A stretch of DNA of 64,000 nt. Source: Salimicrobium humidisoli (GTDB taxonomy: Bacteria > Bacillota > Bacilli > Bacillales > Halobacillaceae). The notes beneath the pieces were generated by a model. That model searched no databases, was not told the origin of the DNA, and saw only the letters and a program-made list of their open reading frames with translations. Position 1 is the stretch's first letter; each line of letters begins with the position of its first letter. The position numbers and the translations under genes were made by a program. This document shows, piece after piece, positions 49,770-59,041 of this stretch. The stretch is taken from positions 213,351 to 277,350 of the forward strand of contig NZ_NSGH01000001.1 of assembly GCF_002295105.1 (NCBI RefSeq). Direction: 5' to 3'.

Positions 49770-51437
49770 ATGGAAACGGCACCATGGTGGCAAAAAGCGG
49801 TTGTTTATCAGATTTATCCAAAGAGTTTCAATGATACTACCGGCAATGGTACGGGTGATATTCAGGGAATCATTGAAAAACTCGACTATATCAGGGAACT
49901 CGGGGCGGATGTCATCTGGCTCACACCTGTCTATAAGTCTCCGCAGAATGACAACGGGTATGATATCAGTGATTATTTTGACATCCACGAAGAATACGGA
50001 ACGATGGAAGACTTCGAACGTCTGCTGGATGAAGCGCACCGGCGTGGTATCAAAGTGATCATGGATATAGTCGTCAACCATACGTCAACCGAACACAGGT
50101 GGTTCCGGGAGTCTCTGACATCGAAGGATAATCCTTATCGCGATTACTATATATGGAAGGATCCGGTGAACGGGGAGGAACCGACGAACTGGCAGTCGAA
50201 ATTCGGAGGTAATGCGTGGAAATACGATGAGGATACAGGTCAGTATTATCTCCATCTTTTCGACGTAACGCAGGCGGATCTGAACTGGGAAAATGAAGAC
50301 GTACGCCGGGACGTGTACGATATGATGAGACACTGGGCGGAGAAAGGCATCGACGGGTTCCGTCTTGATGTAATCAATCTCGTATCAAAAGACCAGCGTT
50401 TTCCGGACGACGATACAGGAGACGGGCGGAAGTTCTACACGGACGGGCCCCGGGTTCATGAATTCATGCATGAAATGAACAGAGAAGTATTTGCACCGCA
50501 TGATCTGATGACCGTAGGGGAGATGTCCTCGACTACTATCGACCACTGCATCAAGTACACACGTCCGGAGCGCCAGGAACTGAGCATGACGTTCAATTTC
50601 CATCATTTGAAAGTCGATTATCCGAACGGTGAGAAGTGGACGAAGGCGACTTTCGACCTTCAGGAGTTGAAACGTATATTGAGCGAGTGGCAGAGAGGAA
50701 TGCATGAAGGGGGAGGGTGGAACGCGCTTTTCTGGTGCAACCACGATCAGCCGCGCGTCGTCTCCCGCTTCGGGGATGACGGGGAGTACCGGGTCACTTC
50801 TGCGAAGATGCTGGCTGCTACTATGCATATGATGAAAGGCACCCCTTACATCTATCAGGGAGAAGAGATAGGAATGCCGAACCCGGGCTTCGAATCGATC
50901 GAAGAGTACCGGGACGTGGAATCCCTGAACAGTTATGAGAGGATGAAGGAACAGGGAAAATCGGAAGAGGAGATCATCGGCATTCTTAAACAGAAATCAA
51001 GGGATAACAGTCGTACACCGATGCAGTGGAACAGTGGGAAGAACGCAGGTTTTACGACAGGCACGCCCTGGATCGGTGTCCCGGACAATTATAAATATAT
51101 CAACGCTGAAAAGGAACTTCAGCAGGAAGATTCGGTTTTCCAGCATTATCAGAAGCTGATCCGTCTCCGGAAAGAGTACGACATTATCACTCATGGAGAC
51201 TATGAACTTCTGCTTGAAGAGGACCCGTCCCTTTTCGTTTATAAGAGGGAAACGGAAAAGGAGCGTCTCGTTACCGTCAGTAACTTTTACGGCACAGAAA
51301 CGAAGGCCGCGTTGCCGGAACGGGTACAGGGCGAAGGGGTCGTACTGATCTCGAACTACAACGACCCTCCTTCCATGAGTACGAGTATCGACCTCAGGCC
51401 TTACGAGTCCGTCGTTTATTATATGAAAAAATACTGA
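49770..51437 (+). CDS. treA: Trehalose-6-phosphate hydrolase
   Basis: A 555-residue GH13 alpha-glucosidase that splits trehalose-6-phosphate into glucose and glucose-6-phosphate. The conserved regions are DIVVNHTSTEHRWF, the nucleophile Asp in GFRLDVINLVSK, the acid/base Glu in MTVGEMSS and NHDQPRVVSRFGD. AAAGGAGG precedes the ATG. It is 77 bases after treP and 12 bases before treR, so one operon. Confidence 0.95.
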   Translation: METAPWWQKAVVYQIYPKSFNDTTGNGTGDIQGIIEKLDYIRELGADVIWLTPVYKSPQNDNGYDISDYFDIHEEYGTMEDFERLLDEAHRRGIKVIMDIVVNHTSTEHRWFRESLTSKDNPYRDYYIWKDPVNGEEPTNWQSKFGGNAWKYDEDTGQYYLHLFDVTQADLNWENEDVRRDVYDMMRHWAEKGIDGFRLDVINLVSKDQRFPDDDTGDGRKFYTDGPRVHEFMHEMNREVFAPHDLMTVGEMSSTTIDHCIKYTRPERQELSMTFNFHHLKVDYPNGEKWTKATFDLQELKRILSEWQRGMHEGGGWNALFWCNHDQPRVVSRFGDDGEYRVTSAKMLAATMHMMKGTPYIYQGEEIGMPNPGFESIEEYRDVESLNSYERMKEQGKSEEEIIGILKQKSRDNSRTPMQWNSGKNAGFTTGTPWIGVPDNYKYINAEKELQQEDSVFQHYQKLIRLRKEYDIITHGDYELLLEEDPSLFVYKRETEKERLVTVSNFYGTETKAALPERVQGEGVVLISNYNDPPSMSTSIDLRPYESVVYYMKKY

Positions 51438-51448
51438 TATACTGATGA

Positions 51449-52174
51449 ATGGTGAAAAAAATGCAGAATAAATTTCTTACTATCTATAATGAACTTGTTC
51501 GTCAGATTCAGCGCGGGGAATATCATTCCGGGGAAATTCTTCCTTCAGAGCATGAGCTGAAGGAAGCGTATGCCACGTCGAGGGAAACGATAAGAAAAGC
51601 GTTGAACCTGCTTGTGCAGAATGGTTATATCCACAAAGTCCGTGGGAAAGGTTCGGTCGTGCTTGATCACAGCAAGTTCGAATTCCCGGTCTCCGGCCTT
51701 ACGAGCTTCAAGGAGCTCTCCGAACAGTTCGGCGGCGACATCGTCACGAATGTAGAGCAGCTCTTCCTTTCGGAGCCGGAAGAAGAATTGCAGCAGGCCC
51801 TCGGCTGTGACAGGGACGTGCGCGTCTGGAATATTATCCGCAGCAGGGAAATCAACGGGGAGCGCATTATTCTCGACAAGGATTACGTAAGGCAGGACTA
51901 TGTGAAGGGTCTTACGAAACAGATTGCCGAAGAGTCGATCTATGAATTCATTGAAGAGGAGCTGGGTCTTGAAATCAGTTTCGCAAAAAAACAGATTGTA
52001 GTGGAGGATGCGACCGCTGAAGATGAAAGGTACCTGGACCTGTTGGAACACGCCCAGGTAGTGGTGATCAGAAGTTATGTCTATCTCTCCGATGCCACTT
52101 TATTTCAGTATACGGAATCGAGACACAGACCGGACAAATTCCAGTTCGTCGATTTTGCGAGGCGGGTCAAATGA
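51449..52174 (+). CDS. treR: GntR-family trehalose operon repressor
   Basis: A 241-residue repressor: N-terminal winged HTH (IYNELVRQIQRGEYHSGEILPSEHELKEAYATSRETIRKALNLL) and a C-terminal UTRA ligand-binding domain that recognises trehalose-6-phosphate. A start at ATG 51449 or at ATG 51461 (MQNKFLTIYNEL) cannot be separated; neither has a strong ribosome binding site. It probably acts on the TTGTATATACAA sites upstream of treP. Confidence 0.93.
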   Translation: MVKKMQNKFLTIYNELVRQIQRGEYHSGEILPSEHELKEAYATSRETIRKALNLLVQNGYIHKVRGKGSVVLDHSKFEFPVSGLTSFKELSEQFGGDIVTNVEQLFLSEPEEELQQALGCDRDVRVWNIIRSREINGERIILDKDYVRQDYVKGLTKQIAEESIYEFIEEELGLEISFAKKQIVVEDATAEDERYLDLLEHAQVVVIRSYVYLSDATLFQYTESRHRPDKFQFVDFARRVK

Positions 52175-52210
52175 ATTCTGCAGTTTTTTCAGACTGCAGG
52201 ATTCATTTTT
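52171..52210 (+). terminator. Terminator of the trehalose operon
   Basis: Stem ATGAATTCTGCAG / CTGCAGGATTCAT (one mismatch) with a 10-base loop, followed by TTTT; overlaps the treR stop codon. Confidence 0.85.
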
Positions 52211-52243
52211 GCATGCTACACTGGAAGGGAAGAGGTGAGACAC

Positions 52244-52759
52244 ATGTTTACTATCGGCGTCACGCAAAAGATGGCGGAAGCACTGCCTATGGAAAGAGAA
52301 GAATTTGATAAAAGAGATCTGCCCGAGATTTATCGCTGGCAGATGAACCGGTTCTTTATGAGGGATAGAGAAGGCCTTATCCTCATGAATGACCGCACGG
52401 CACTTACACTTGTGCTGTTCGGACTTGAGACCGAACAGTATGAAAACATCGATAATGTGCTGCGCGGCTCATTAAAACAGCTTCTTCAGATGCTCGATAT
52501 CAATGAAGAGTACAAAAGAGATCTGCTTGATAACTCCAAAAAAATTATACTTACGAAAACAGACAATCGACGCACGCTCGGCAGAATGAAAGAGTCGCTG
52601 AAGTTGCTCGAAGGTTTTACGGAAGAAAGAGAATTCGAGGAAATAGACGCCGTCGAAGTGAATCGCTGGATGAATGAAAACATGGTGTTTTCGACTCTTG
52701 CAAACATCACCCCGATCAAGGAATTGAACGATTACTATGAAAACAATCATGGCCAGTAG
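52244..52759 (+). CDS. DUF6933 domain protein
   Basis: A 171-residue protein recognised as DUF6933 by its N-terminal pattern MFTIGVTQKMAEAL, the RWQMNRFFMRDREGLILMNDRTALTLVLFGL region and the helical C-terminal half. No catalytic motif is known. The frame begins at a GTG (52235) within GAGGTG; the ATG at 52244 six bases downstream of it is the better start. It is monocistronic and ends in a hairpin overlapping the stop codon. Confidence 0.75.
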   Translation: MFTIGVTQKMAEALPMEREEFDKRDLPEIYRWQMNRFFMRDREGLILMNDRTALTLVLFGLETEQYENIDNVLRGSLKQLLQMLDINEEYKRDLLDNSKKIILTKTDNRRTLGRMKESLKLLEGFTEEREFEEIDAVEVNRWMNENMVFSTLANITPIKELNDYYENNHGQ

Positions 52760-52772
52760 ATGATTGTTTTTC
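52739..52772 (+). terminator. Terminator after the DUF6933 gene
   Basis: Stem GAAAACAATCAT / ATGATTGTTTTTC with a 9-base loop containing the stop codon. Confidence 0.85.
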
Positions 52773-52909
52773 TGTTTCCCCACTGCCCCGACAGCGAAGG
52801 CATTAGTCGCTTTTTCCTGACTGAATGAATAAATTTACCATAATTCGGGTAAGGGTATAGGAGGAACGGTAAACATAGAAGACTTAATTGTGATAAGGAG
52901 GGTTTTTGC

Positions 52910-54859
52910 GTGAGTTATAACGTCACACAAAAATTAATCAAAGATCATTTAGTTGAAGGGGAAATGACACCGGGGGCCGAAGTTGCCCTCAAAATCGACC
53001 AGACACTTACACAGGATGCCACAGGAACGATGGTTATGCTGGAGCTCGAAGCGATGGATATCGACCGGGCTAAAACGGAAGCATCCGCCCAGTATGTGGA
53101 CCACAACCTGATCCAGGAAGACAGTAAGAACCCGGATGACCACTTATTCCTCGAAAGTGCCGCAAAGAAATATGGCCTTTATTACAGCCGTCCGGGTAAC
53201 GGGGTAAGTCACCCGGTACACATGCAACGTCTGGCCCGTCCCGGCAGAACGCTTCTGGGATCCGACAGCCACACATGTGCAAACGGATGTATGGGTATGC
53301 TCGCTATCGGCGCCGGCGGTATTGACGTAGCCATGGCGATCGCCGGTGAACCGTTCCACGTTAAGATGCCGAAAGTGTGGGGCGTTAAAGTGACCGGAGA
53401 TCTTCCTGACTGGGTAAGTGCGAAAGACGCGGTTCTCGAAATGCTTCGTCGCCACGGAGTAAAAGGCGGAGTGAACCACGTATTCGAATATTACGGTCCA
53501 GGTCTTAAAAACTTGTCGGCTATGGACAGACACGTAATCGCCAACATGGGCGCAGAACTCGGTGCCACCGGTACTGTTTTCCCGTCCGATGAAGAAACGA
53601 AGCGCTATATGACAGAAGAAGGCCGCGAAGACGAATGGATTGAACTGAAAGCGGACGAAGGTGCGGAATACGACCGCCATGAAGAGCTCAATCTCTCTGA
53701 ACTTGAGCCGATGATTGCGAAACCTACAAGTCCCGGTAACGTAGTTCCGGTCAGTGAAGTTGAAGGCGAACCGATCTATCAGTCTTACATCGGTTCTTCC
53801 GCTAACCCGGGCTATCGTGATTTCGCCATTGCTTCGAAAATCGTGGAAGGTCGTCACATTGCCGAAGGACTGTCACTGGACCTGAACCCGACGTCCCGGC
53901 AGATGCTTATTGATTTGTCACAGCACGGCCATATCGCGAACTTCCTTCAGGCCGGTGCACGTCTTCACCAGGCCGGGTGTAACGGTTGTATCGGTATGGG
54001 TCAGGCTCCTGCGACAGGACGCAACAGTCTCCGTACCACTCCAAGAAACTTCCCGGGACGCTCCGGAACGAAAGAAGACAGTGTATTCCTATCCAGCCCG
54101 GAAACGGCAGCGGTTTCTGCACTTTTCGGTAAAATAACCGACCCGAGAAATGCAGGGTTCGATTATCCGAAAGTCGACATGCCGGAACAGCCGACCGTTG
54201 ATACCCGTCTGCTGGAACGCCCGGTATCCGAGGAAGAATCGAAAGAGTACGAACTGGTGAAAGGACCGAACATCGCTTCCATTCCGAAGATGGACGAGCT
54301 TCCGAATGATATGGAACTTCCTGTCCTTCTTAAGATGGGGGATGACATTTCGACGGATGAAATACTTGCAGGGGGAGCGCGCGTTCTTCCATACCGCAGT
54401 AACCTTCCGGAAATCAGTAAATTCACGTTTGAAATAGTGGATGAGACATATTATGACAGAGCTATGGAATCCCGTGACGACGGTGGTCACGCCGTAATCG
54501 GTGGAACCAACTACGGGCAGGGATCCAGCCGTGAGCACGCGGCACTCGCTCCACGCTTCCTTGGTATGAAAGTGGCGATTGTTAAGGACTTTGCACGGAT
54601 TCACTGGCAGAACCTTGCAAACTTCGGTATTCTCCCGCTCACTTTTGTGAATGAAAGCGACTGGGACGAAATAAGTCAGGGCGATACTCTCGTATTCACG
54701 GGTCTTCGTGACAAAATACGCGAAGGTAACGAACTGGAAGTTGAAATAAAAGGCAAGGATAAGAAGATAAAAGTAGAGCACGCTCTATCCGAGCGTCAAA
54801 TCGAAATTATGGAAACAGGTGGACTGATCAACTGGGTGAAAGACCGTCTGAACCAGTAA
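52910..54859 (+). CDS. Aconitate hydratase, Aquifex type
   Basis: A 649-residue aconitase, shorter than the ~900-residue AcnA of Bacillus and matching the 'Aquifex-type' aconitase family. The three Fe-S cysteines are visible: one in SDSHTCANGCMG and the pair in QAGCNGCIGMGQAP. The C-terminal swivel domain has ILAGGARVLPYR, GGTNYGQGSSREHAALAPRFLG and FARIHWQNLANFGILPL. It interconverts citrate and isocitrate or acts on a related substrate such as homocitrate/isopropylmalate. GTG start with AAGGAGG eight bases upstream. Monocistronic with terminator. Confidence 0.92.
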   Translation: MSYNVTQKLIKDHLVEGEMTPGAEVALKIDQTLTQDATGTMVMLELEAMDIDRAKTEASAQYVDHNLIQEDSKNPDDHLFLESAAKKYGLYYSRPGNGVSHPVHMQRLARPGRTLLGSDSHTCANGCMGMLAIGAGGIDVAMAIAGEPFHVKMPKVWGVKVTGDLPDWVSAKDAVLEMLRRHGVKGGVNHVFEYYGPGLKNLSAMDRHVIANMGAELGATGTVFPSDEETKRYMTEEGREDEWIELKADEGAEYDRHEELNLSELEPMIAKPTSPGNVVPVSEVEGEPIYQSYIGSSANPGYRDFAIASKIVEGRHIAEGLSLDLNPTSRQMLIDLSQHGHIANFLQAGARLHQAGCNGCIGMGQAPATGRNSLRTTPRNFPGRSGTKEDSVFLSSPETAAVSALFGKITDPRNAGFDYPKVDMPEQPTVDTRLLERPVSEEESKEYELVKGPNIASIPKMDELPNDMELPVLLKMGDDISTDEILAGGARVLPYRSNLPEISKFTFEIVDETYYDRAMESRDDGGHAVIGGTNYGQGSSREHAALAPRFLGMKVAIVKDFARIHWQNLANFGILPLTFVNESDWDEISQGDTLVFTGLRDKIREGNELEVEIKGKDKKIKVEHALSERQIEIMETGGLINWVKDRLNQ

Positions 54860-54881
54860 AAGTTCAAAAGAAGTCATAAAG

Positions 54882-54908
54882 AAAACCGCCGGGCTCCGGC
54901 GGTTTTTT
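54882..54908. terminator. Bidirectional terminator after aconitase gene
   Basis: Stem AAAACCGCCGG / CCGGCGGTTTT with 3-base loop and six Ts; also closes the convergent GAF-STAS gene. Confidence 0.92.
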
Positions 54909-55755
54909 ATGATTCAATAAGGCTGAACCCTATATACTCGAGGGCTTCTTCTATATTGGAAACTGTTTTAATCCCGAGATTCCGTAAAGCTACCGTACCT
55001 GCCTCCTGCATGGCGATGGCCGGGGTGACACCGGTCAGAATCGGTTCCACTCCCATCACCTTAAGAGCCTGGAGAATTTCCACCACTACATAAGGGAATT
55101 CATTATCAATGATGACAAGTCCCGACAGCTCTATTACAAAAAAGTCGATATCGTTCTGGGAAGCGTAGCGGAGGACTTCTGCGGTCAGTTTGTCTGCCCG
55201 TTTTTCATCCACGATACCCTGCAGTGTCAAAACCGATACTCCTTTTGTTATAGGAAGGATGGGAACGTTGAGCAGGGACATATTGAACTGGGTATGATCA
55301 AGTTCAATCAGGTAGGACAGGACGTTTGCGATAGACTGCAGAAACTGGACATCTTCTTCCGAGAAGTTTTTCTCCTCCTGATCCAGGACGCAGAGGGTGC
55401 CGAATACCTCGCCTTTCTGATCGCGGAGCGTTACTCCGAGGAATCCTTTCATTTTCAGGTCTTTTGCTATTTCAAGTTCTCTCGTGAGTTCATCCTTTTC
55501 CAGATTCGAAGAATTCAGCGTATTGCCTTCACCGGATATAACCACACGGCAAACGGCACCGCTGTAAGTGACCTCCAGACCTTCAGGTACGAGTTCCTCT
55601 TTATTATTTATAGAGCTCAGCACCGTCATGGCAGTATCACCGCGTTTGGCTACATAAGCAGTCTGGACGTTGAGATGAGTGGTAATAAGTTCAAAGATTT
55701 TCTCGGACGCCTTTTTCAGTGACTGAAACGTTTCCGGAGCTTTCAGGTTGTCCAT
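54907..55755 (-). CDS. GAF-STAS domain protein (RsbR-like)
   Basis: A 282-residue protein: N-terminal GAF domain (about 20-155, with GFLGVTLRDQKGEVFGTLCVLDQ) and C-terminal STAS domain (about 165-275, VSVLTLQGIVDEKRADKLTAEVLRYA). It resembles stressosome RsbR paralogues. In the STAS loop, where RsbR proteins have a phosphorylatable Thr (about DLSGVPVVDT), the sequence is ELSGLVIIDNEF, so the conserved Thr is replaced by Asn. A regulatory protein without the switch residue is therefore expected. Start ATG with AAGGAAT upstream. Convergent with the aconitase gene. Confidence 0.8.
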   Translation of the reverse strand: MDNLKAPETFQSLKKASEKIFELITTHLNVQTAYVAKRGDTAMTVLSSINNKEELVPEGLEVTYSGAVCRVVISGEGNTLNSSNLEKDELTRELEIAKDLKMKGFLGVTLRDQKGEVFGTLCVLDQEEKNFSEEDVQFLQSIANVLSYLIELDHTQFNMSLLNVPILPITKGVSVLTLQGIVDEKRADKLTAEVLRYASQNDIDFFVIELSGLVIIDNEFPYVVVEILQALKVMGVEPILTGVTPAIAMQEAGTVALRNLGIKTVSNIEEALEYIGFSLIES

Positions 55756-55955
55756 AATGGTTATAAATTCCTTCCTTCTTTAATATGTCAGTACCTCTAT
55801 TTTAGTCTTTTTCCACAGTATTAATCAAATGTCTGACAACAGGAACGGGAAATAGAAAAGGTTTCTTTGTCCTGTCCTAAGTGGAATACCAGGGATAGTA
55901 TGTCAAAGTATATAGAAAGCTGAATAACATTAAGCTATTGAAAAGAGGCGAGACT

Positions 55956-56249
55956 ATGGAATCTTCAGTTAAGAAAATAGGGTCGTTTATAATTTTATTT
56001 GGAATCGTATTGTTTATTTTGAGTTTTCAAATAGATTCAAATCTTCTTTATACGCCTTATATTTCTCTGATTACAGGTTTCAGTATGCTGGCTTACTCAG
56101 CTATTAGTACCAGAGAAGAAACTAGTGTCCTGTGCAGGATAGGGTTACACAAATTTGAAATGATCGGGTGGGATGACGAAATAAACTCGAGGTCGATATA
56201 CAAATGCAAAAGATGCGGGATGAAAAAGAAGGTTTTCAGAGGTGTGTAA
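55956..56249 (+). CDS. Small membrane protein with zinc-ribbon-like tail
   Basis: A 97-residue protein with two N-terminal transmembrane helices (about residues 8-26 and 32-52) and a C-terminal Cys motif (LCRIGLHKFEMIGW ... YKCKRCGMKKKV) that looks like a one-zinc ribbon, C-x4-H then CxxC. A TTG at 55938 extends the frame but AAAGAGGCG seven bases upstream of the ATG at 55956 selects the shorter form. Function unknown. Its base composition (AT-rich, ATTTTATTT stretches) is lower in GC than the neighbours. Confidence 0.7.
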   Translation: MESSVKKIGSFIILFGIVLFILSFQIDSNLLYTPYISLITGFSMLAYSAISTREETSVLCRIGLHKFEMIGWDDEINSRSIYKCKRCGMKKKVFRGV

Positions 56250-56280
56250 GTAATTTGTATCCGATGAGAGTTTCTGCTGT

Positions 56281-56330
56281 AAAAAACAGCCCTCCTACAG
56301 GTTACGGGCTTGCCCGTAAAGTAGGAAGGC
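56281..56330 (-). terminator. Terminator of the MhqO-like gene
   Basis: On the minus strand CCTTCCTAC ... GTAGGAGGG with an inner TTACGGGC / GCCCGTAA stem, followed by CTGTTTTTTA. Confidence 0.8.
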
Positions 56331-56342
56331 GAGGATGTGCGA

Positions 56343-57296
56343 TTAATTTTTTTGCTGACGGATAGGTTTAAGGTTTTCTTCTATTTCTTCGCGTCGGTTC
56401 TCAAGAAAAGGCGGAAGGGAGAGGGCTTCTCCGAGAGAGTCCATTGGTTCGTCCACGTCGAAACCGGGACCGTCTGTAGCCAGTTCAATGAGAATGTGGT
56501 TCGGCTCCCGGAAATAGAGGGATTGGAAGTAATGACGGTCTACAACTCCGGAATTGACGAGTCCGGCATCCTGAACCCGCTCTACCCACTGTTCGAGTTC
56601 CTCCCGGTCTTTCACGCGGAAAGCGGCGTGGTGGACACTCCCCTGGCCGGGACGTTCTTTCGGAAGGGAAGCATCGGCGATGACGTGAATTTCTCCCCCT
56701 GTTCCTCCTTTTCCTGCCTGGAAACGATAGATGTCCGATTCATTATCCAACTGGGTAAATCCGAGCGTCTCTGTCAGTACCTGAGCGGTAGGTTCAAGGT
56801 GAGGCACGGTGAAATAGACGGGGCCGAGACCCTGGATCGCTTTTGAAGCCGGGATCTCGGACGTTTCCCATCTTACACCCGGGGCTATCCCTTCATTATT
56901 TTCGTCCGAAACCAGGCCGAGACGCTGTCCTTCCGGGTCGCGGAAGAATAACATACGACGACCGAACCGTTCGGTTACCGGGTCGACTTCCAGCCCTTCG
57001 GAATGAAGCCGGTCCTCCCAGAAATCGATAGCTTCGTCGTCCGGGACGCGGAGAGTGGTAGTGGAGATACTGTTCGTCCCCTCGTACGTATTACCGAGCA
57101 TCGGTATTTCAAAAAAGGTGAAGTCCGTTCCGGCGCTTCCTTCGGCGTCGGCATAAAACAGATGGTACATCGAAGGATCATCCTGGTTTACGGTTTTTTT
57201 GACGAGGCGCATACCGAGAACGTTTGTGTAAAAATCATGATTTTCCTGTGCATATTTAGTTATAGCTGATACGTGGTGGATCCCTTTGATTTCCAT
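56343..57296 (-). CDS. mhqO: Ring-cleaving dioxygenase, MhqO-like (glyoxalase fold)
   Basis: A 317-residue protein of two vicinal-oxygen-chelate modules. N-terminal GIHHVSAITKYAQENHDFY, metal-ligand-type HLFYADAEGSAGTDFTFFE and SVHHAAFRVKDREELEQW match MhqO/MhqA/MhqE hydroquinone-detoxifying dioxygenases of Bacillus. AAGGAGG is seven bases before the ATG, and an MhqR-type operator lies directly upstream. The regulator gene is not in the window. Confidence 0.88.
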   Translation of the reverse strand: MEIKGIHHVSAITKYAQENHDFYTNVLGMRLVKKTVNQDDPSMYHLFYADAEGSAGTDFTFFEIPMLGNTYEGTNSISTTTLRVPDDEAIDFWEDRLHSEGLEVDPVTERFGRRMLFFRDPEGQRLGLVSDENNEGIAPGVRWETSEIPASKAIQGLGPVYFTVPHLEPTAQVLTETLGFTQLDNESDIYRFQAGKGGTGGEIHVIADASLPKERPGQGSVHHAAFRVKDREELEQWVERVQDAGLVNSGVVDRHYFQSLYFREPNHILIELATDGPGFDVDEPMDSLGEALSLPPFLENRREEIEENLKPIRQQKN

Positions 57297-57309
57297 GAGA
57301 TCTCCTCCT

Positions 57310-57327
57310 TATCTCGAATTCAAGATA
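57310..57327. promoter_or_regulatory. MhqR-type operator upstream of mhqO
   Basis: TATCTCGAATTCAAGATA is a palindrome (one mismatch) that fits the MhqR operator of Bacillus (about tATCTCGAAttCgAGATa), located between the promoter region and ribosome binding site of the dioxygenase gene. Induction by quinones or catechol-like compounds is expected. Confidence 0.7.
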
Positions 57328-57423
57328 ATTGTATAAGAAAAACGGAAAAATGTCAAAGGACCTCCTTTTCGCATAAAAAGTGTGATATATTTCCAAACAG
57401 ACATGAGAAATGGGGGCGCGATT

Positions 57424-58035
57424 ATGGCCTGGGATATAATGAATATGATAGCGGTCATGGCTTTCGCTTTCAGCGGAGCCATCGTAGCCATGAGTGAACG
57501 ATACGACTTTTTTGGAACGTATATGCTCGGTATTGCAACAGCGTTTGCCGGAGGGATTGTAAGAAATATTGCACTGGATGTCCCTGTAGTTCACGTATGG
57601 GAACAGGGGATATTCTTTTACGTGGCGGTAACGATTATTACCATCGCCTACTTTTTTCCGAAGAGCTGGGTCATGTTTATGGACAGATGGAACGTGTATA
57701 CGGATGCGGTAGGTCTGTCCGCATTCGCTGTAGGGGGAGCGATGTTCGCATTGGAACAGGGATTCCCTCTCGGAGGGGTCATGTTCGCTTCTTTGTTGAC
57801 CGGAGTAGGGGGAGGAATAACGAGAGACGTACTTGCTCAGCGCCGTCCCATGGTGTTGCATCAGGAAATATATGCAGTGTGGGCGATGGGAGCAGGCTTC
57901 GTTGCAGGTATGGGCTGGGTGGATCTGGATAGTGTCATACAGATGTACGGTTTATTTATAGTAATCCTCTGTCTGCGCCTGCTGTCCTTTCACATGGGCT
58001 GGCATCTGCGTTTCCGTGATTTTTACAGGATGTAA
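57424..58035 (+). CDS. TRIC cation channel family protein (UPF0126)
   Basis: A 203-residue membrane protein with about seven helices formed by two repeats. Typical TRIC/UPF0126 motifs are FAFSGAIVAMSERYDFFGTYMLGIATAFAGGIVRN and GGVMFASLLTGVGGGITRDVLAQRRPM. Bacterial TRIC homologues conduct monovalent cations. The ATG at 57424 with AATGGGGG upstream is preferred over the longer frame from 57382, which lacks a ribosome binding site. It ends at a terminator shared with the convergent cysK. Confidence 0.88.
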   Translation: MAWDIMNMIAVMAFAFSGAIVAMSERYDFFGTYMLGIATAFAGGIVRNIALDVPVVHVWEQGIFFYVAVTIITIAYFFPKSWVMFMDRWNVYTDAVGLSAFAVGGAMFALEQGFPLGGVMFASLLTGVGGGITRDVLAQRRPMVLHQEIYAVWAMGAGFVAGMGWVDLDSVIQMYGLFIVILCLRLLSFHMGWHLRFRDFYRM

Positions 58036-58076
58036 AAAACCCCTGAACCGGGTATGTATACGGCTCGGGGGTTTGT
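58035..58076. terminator. Bidirectional terminator between the TRIC gene and cysK
   Basis: Stem AAACCCCTGAACCG / CGGCTCGGGGGTTT with one mismatch, flanked by A and T runs. Confidence 0.85.
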
Positions 58077-58088
58077 GCTGTCCAGGTA

Positions 58089-59018
58089 TTAAAATCGGAA
58101 TAAGTCCCCGGAGAGATACCGTTCTCCCGTGTCCGGGGAGATGACGACGATTACATCTTCGGGGCTCATTCTTTTGGCTACTTCCATCGCAGCCCAGCAG
58201 CTGGCGCCGCCGGAGGTGCCGAGAAGAATGCCTTCTTCCCGGGCCAGTCTTCGCGTCACTTCATAAGCGTCCTCATCCGTGACCTGGAGAATTTCATCGT
58301 AAATATCCCTGTTCAGAATATCGGGGATGAACCCGGGACTGGTACCGACCAGTTTATGCTTGCCCGGTTTTCCTCCGGAGAGTACGGGCGATCCCGCAGG
58401 TTCTGCCACGTGTATGCTCAGTTCCGGAAAGAATTTCTTCAGCTCTTCTCCGGTTCCGGTTATCGTACCACCGGTTCCTGCAGTCGATACAAAAGCGGAC
58501 AGCGGTTTCCCCAGTGCTTCCATAGCTTCTTTGATTTCGACTGCTGTCGTGTGCCGGTGGGCATCCGGGTTGGCGAAATTTTCAAACTGCATCGGCATAA
58601 AACTGTTCTCCATTTCTGCAGTCAGTTCTTTCGCTTTGGCGATAGCTCCGGGCATCTTTTCTTCCCCCGGAGTAAGGACGATTTCAGCGCCATAAGCTTT
58701 CAGGAGGTTGATACGCTCCTGAGTCATAGTATCAGGCATGACGAGAATCGCTCGGTACCCGCGGGCTGCTGCATTCATCGCAAGGCCGATACCGGTGTTT
58801 CCGCTCGTCGGTTCGATAATGGTCGCCCCCGGCTGGAGATGACCGTCTTCTTCCGCCTGTCTTATCATTTCAAAGGCGGCCCGGTCTTTCACACTTCCGC
58901 TCGGGTTGAAACTTTCGAGTTTCAAATAGATGGTGGCGCCGTTTTCCGGAGCCACACGATTCAGTTTGACAAGAGGCGTATCTCCGATCAGATCGGCGAT
59001 GTTATTTACTACGTCCAT
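58089..59018 (-). CDS. cysK: Cysteine synthase (O-acetylserine sulfhydrylase)
   Basis: A 309-residue PLP-dependent enzyme that makes cysteine from O-acetylserine and sulfide. The PLP Lys motif SFNPSGSVKDRAAFEMI, the Asn loop PTSGNTGIGLA and the Ser/substrate loop TGGTITGTGEELK and GTSGGASCWAAM are in place. GAAGGATGTG precedes the ATG. Its sulfide demand links it to the sulfur island, but no CymR or CstR site was found in front of it. Monocistronic. Confidence 0.95.
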   Translation of the reverse strand: MDVVNNIADLIGDTPLVKLNRVAPENGATIYLKLESFNPSGSVKDRAAFEMIRQAEEDGHLQPGATIIEPTSGNTGIGLAMNAAARGYRAILVMPDTMTQERINLLKAYGAEIVLTPGEEKMPGAIAKAKELTAEMENSFMPMQFENFANPDAHRHTTAVEIKEAMEALGKPLSAFVSTAGTGGTITGTGEELKKFFPELSIHVAEPAGSPVLSGGKPGKHKLVGTSPGFIPDILNRDIYDEILQVTDEDAYEVTRRLAREEGILLGTSGGASCWAAMEVAKRMSPEDVIVVISPDTGERYLSGDLFRF

Positions 59019-59041
59019 ATGCTCACATCCTTCGCTCGGGA

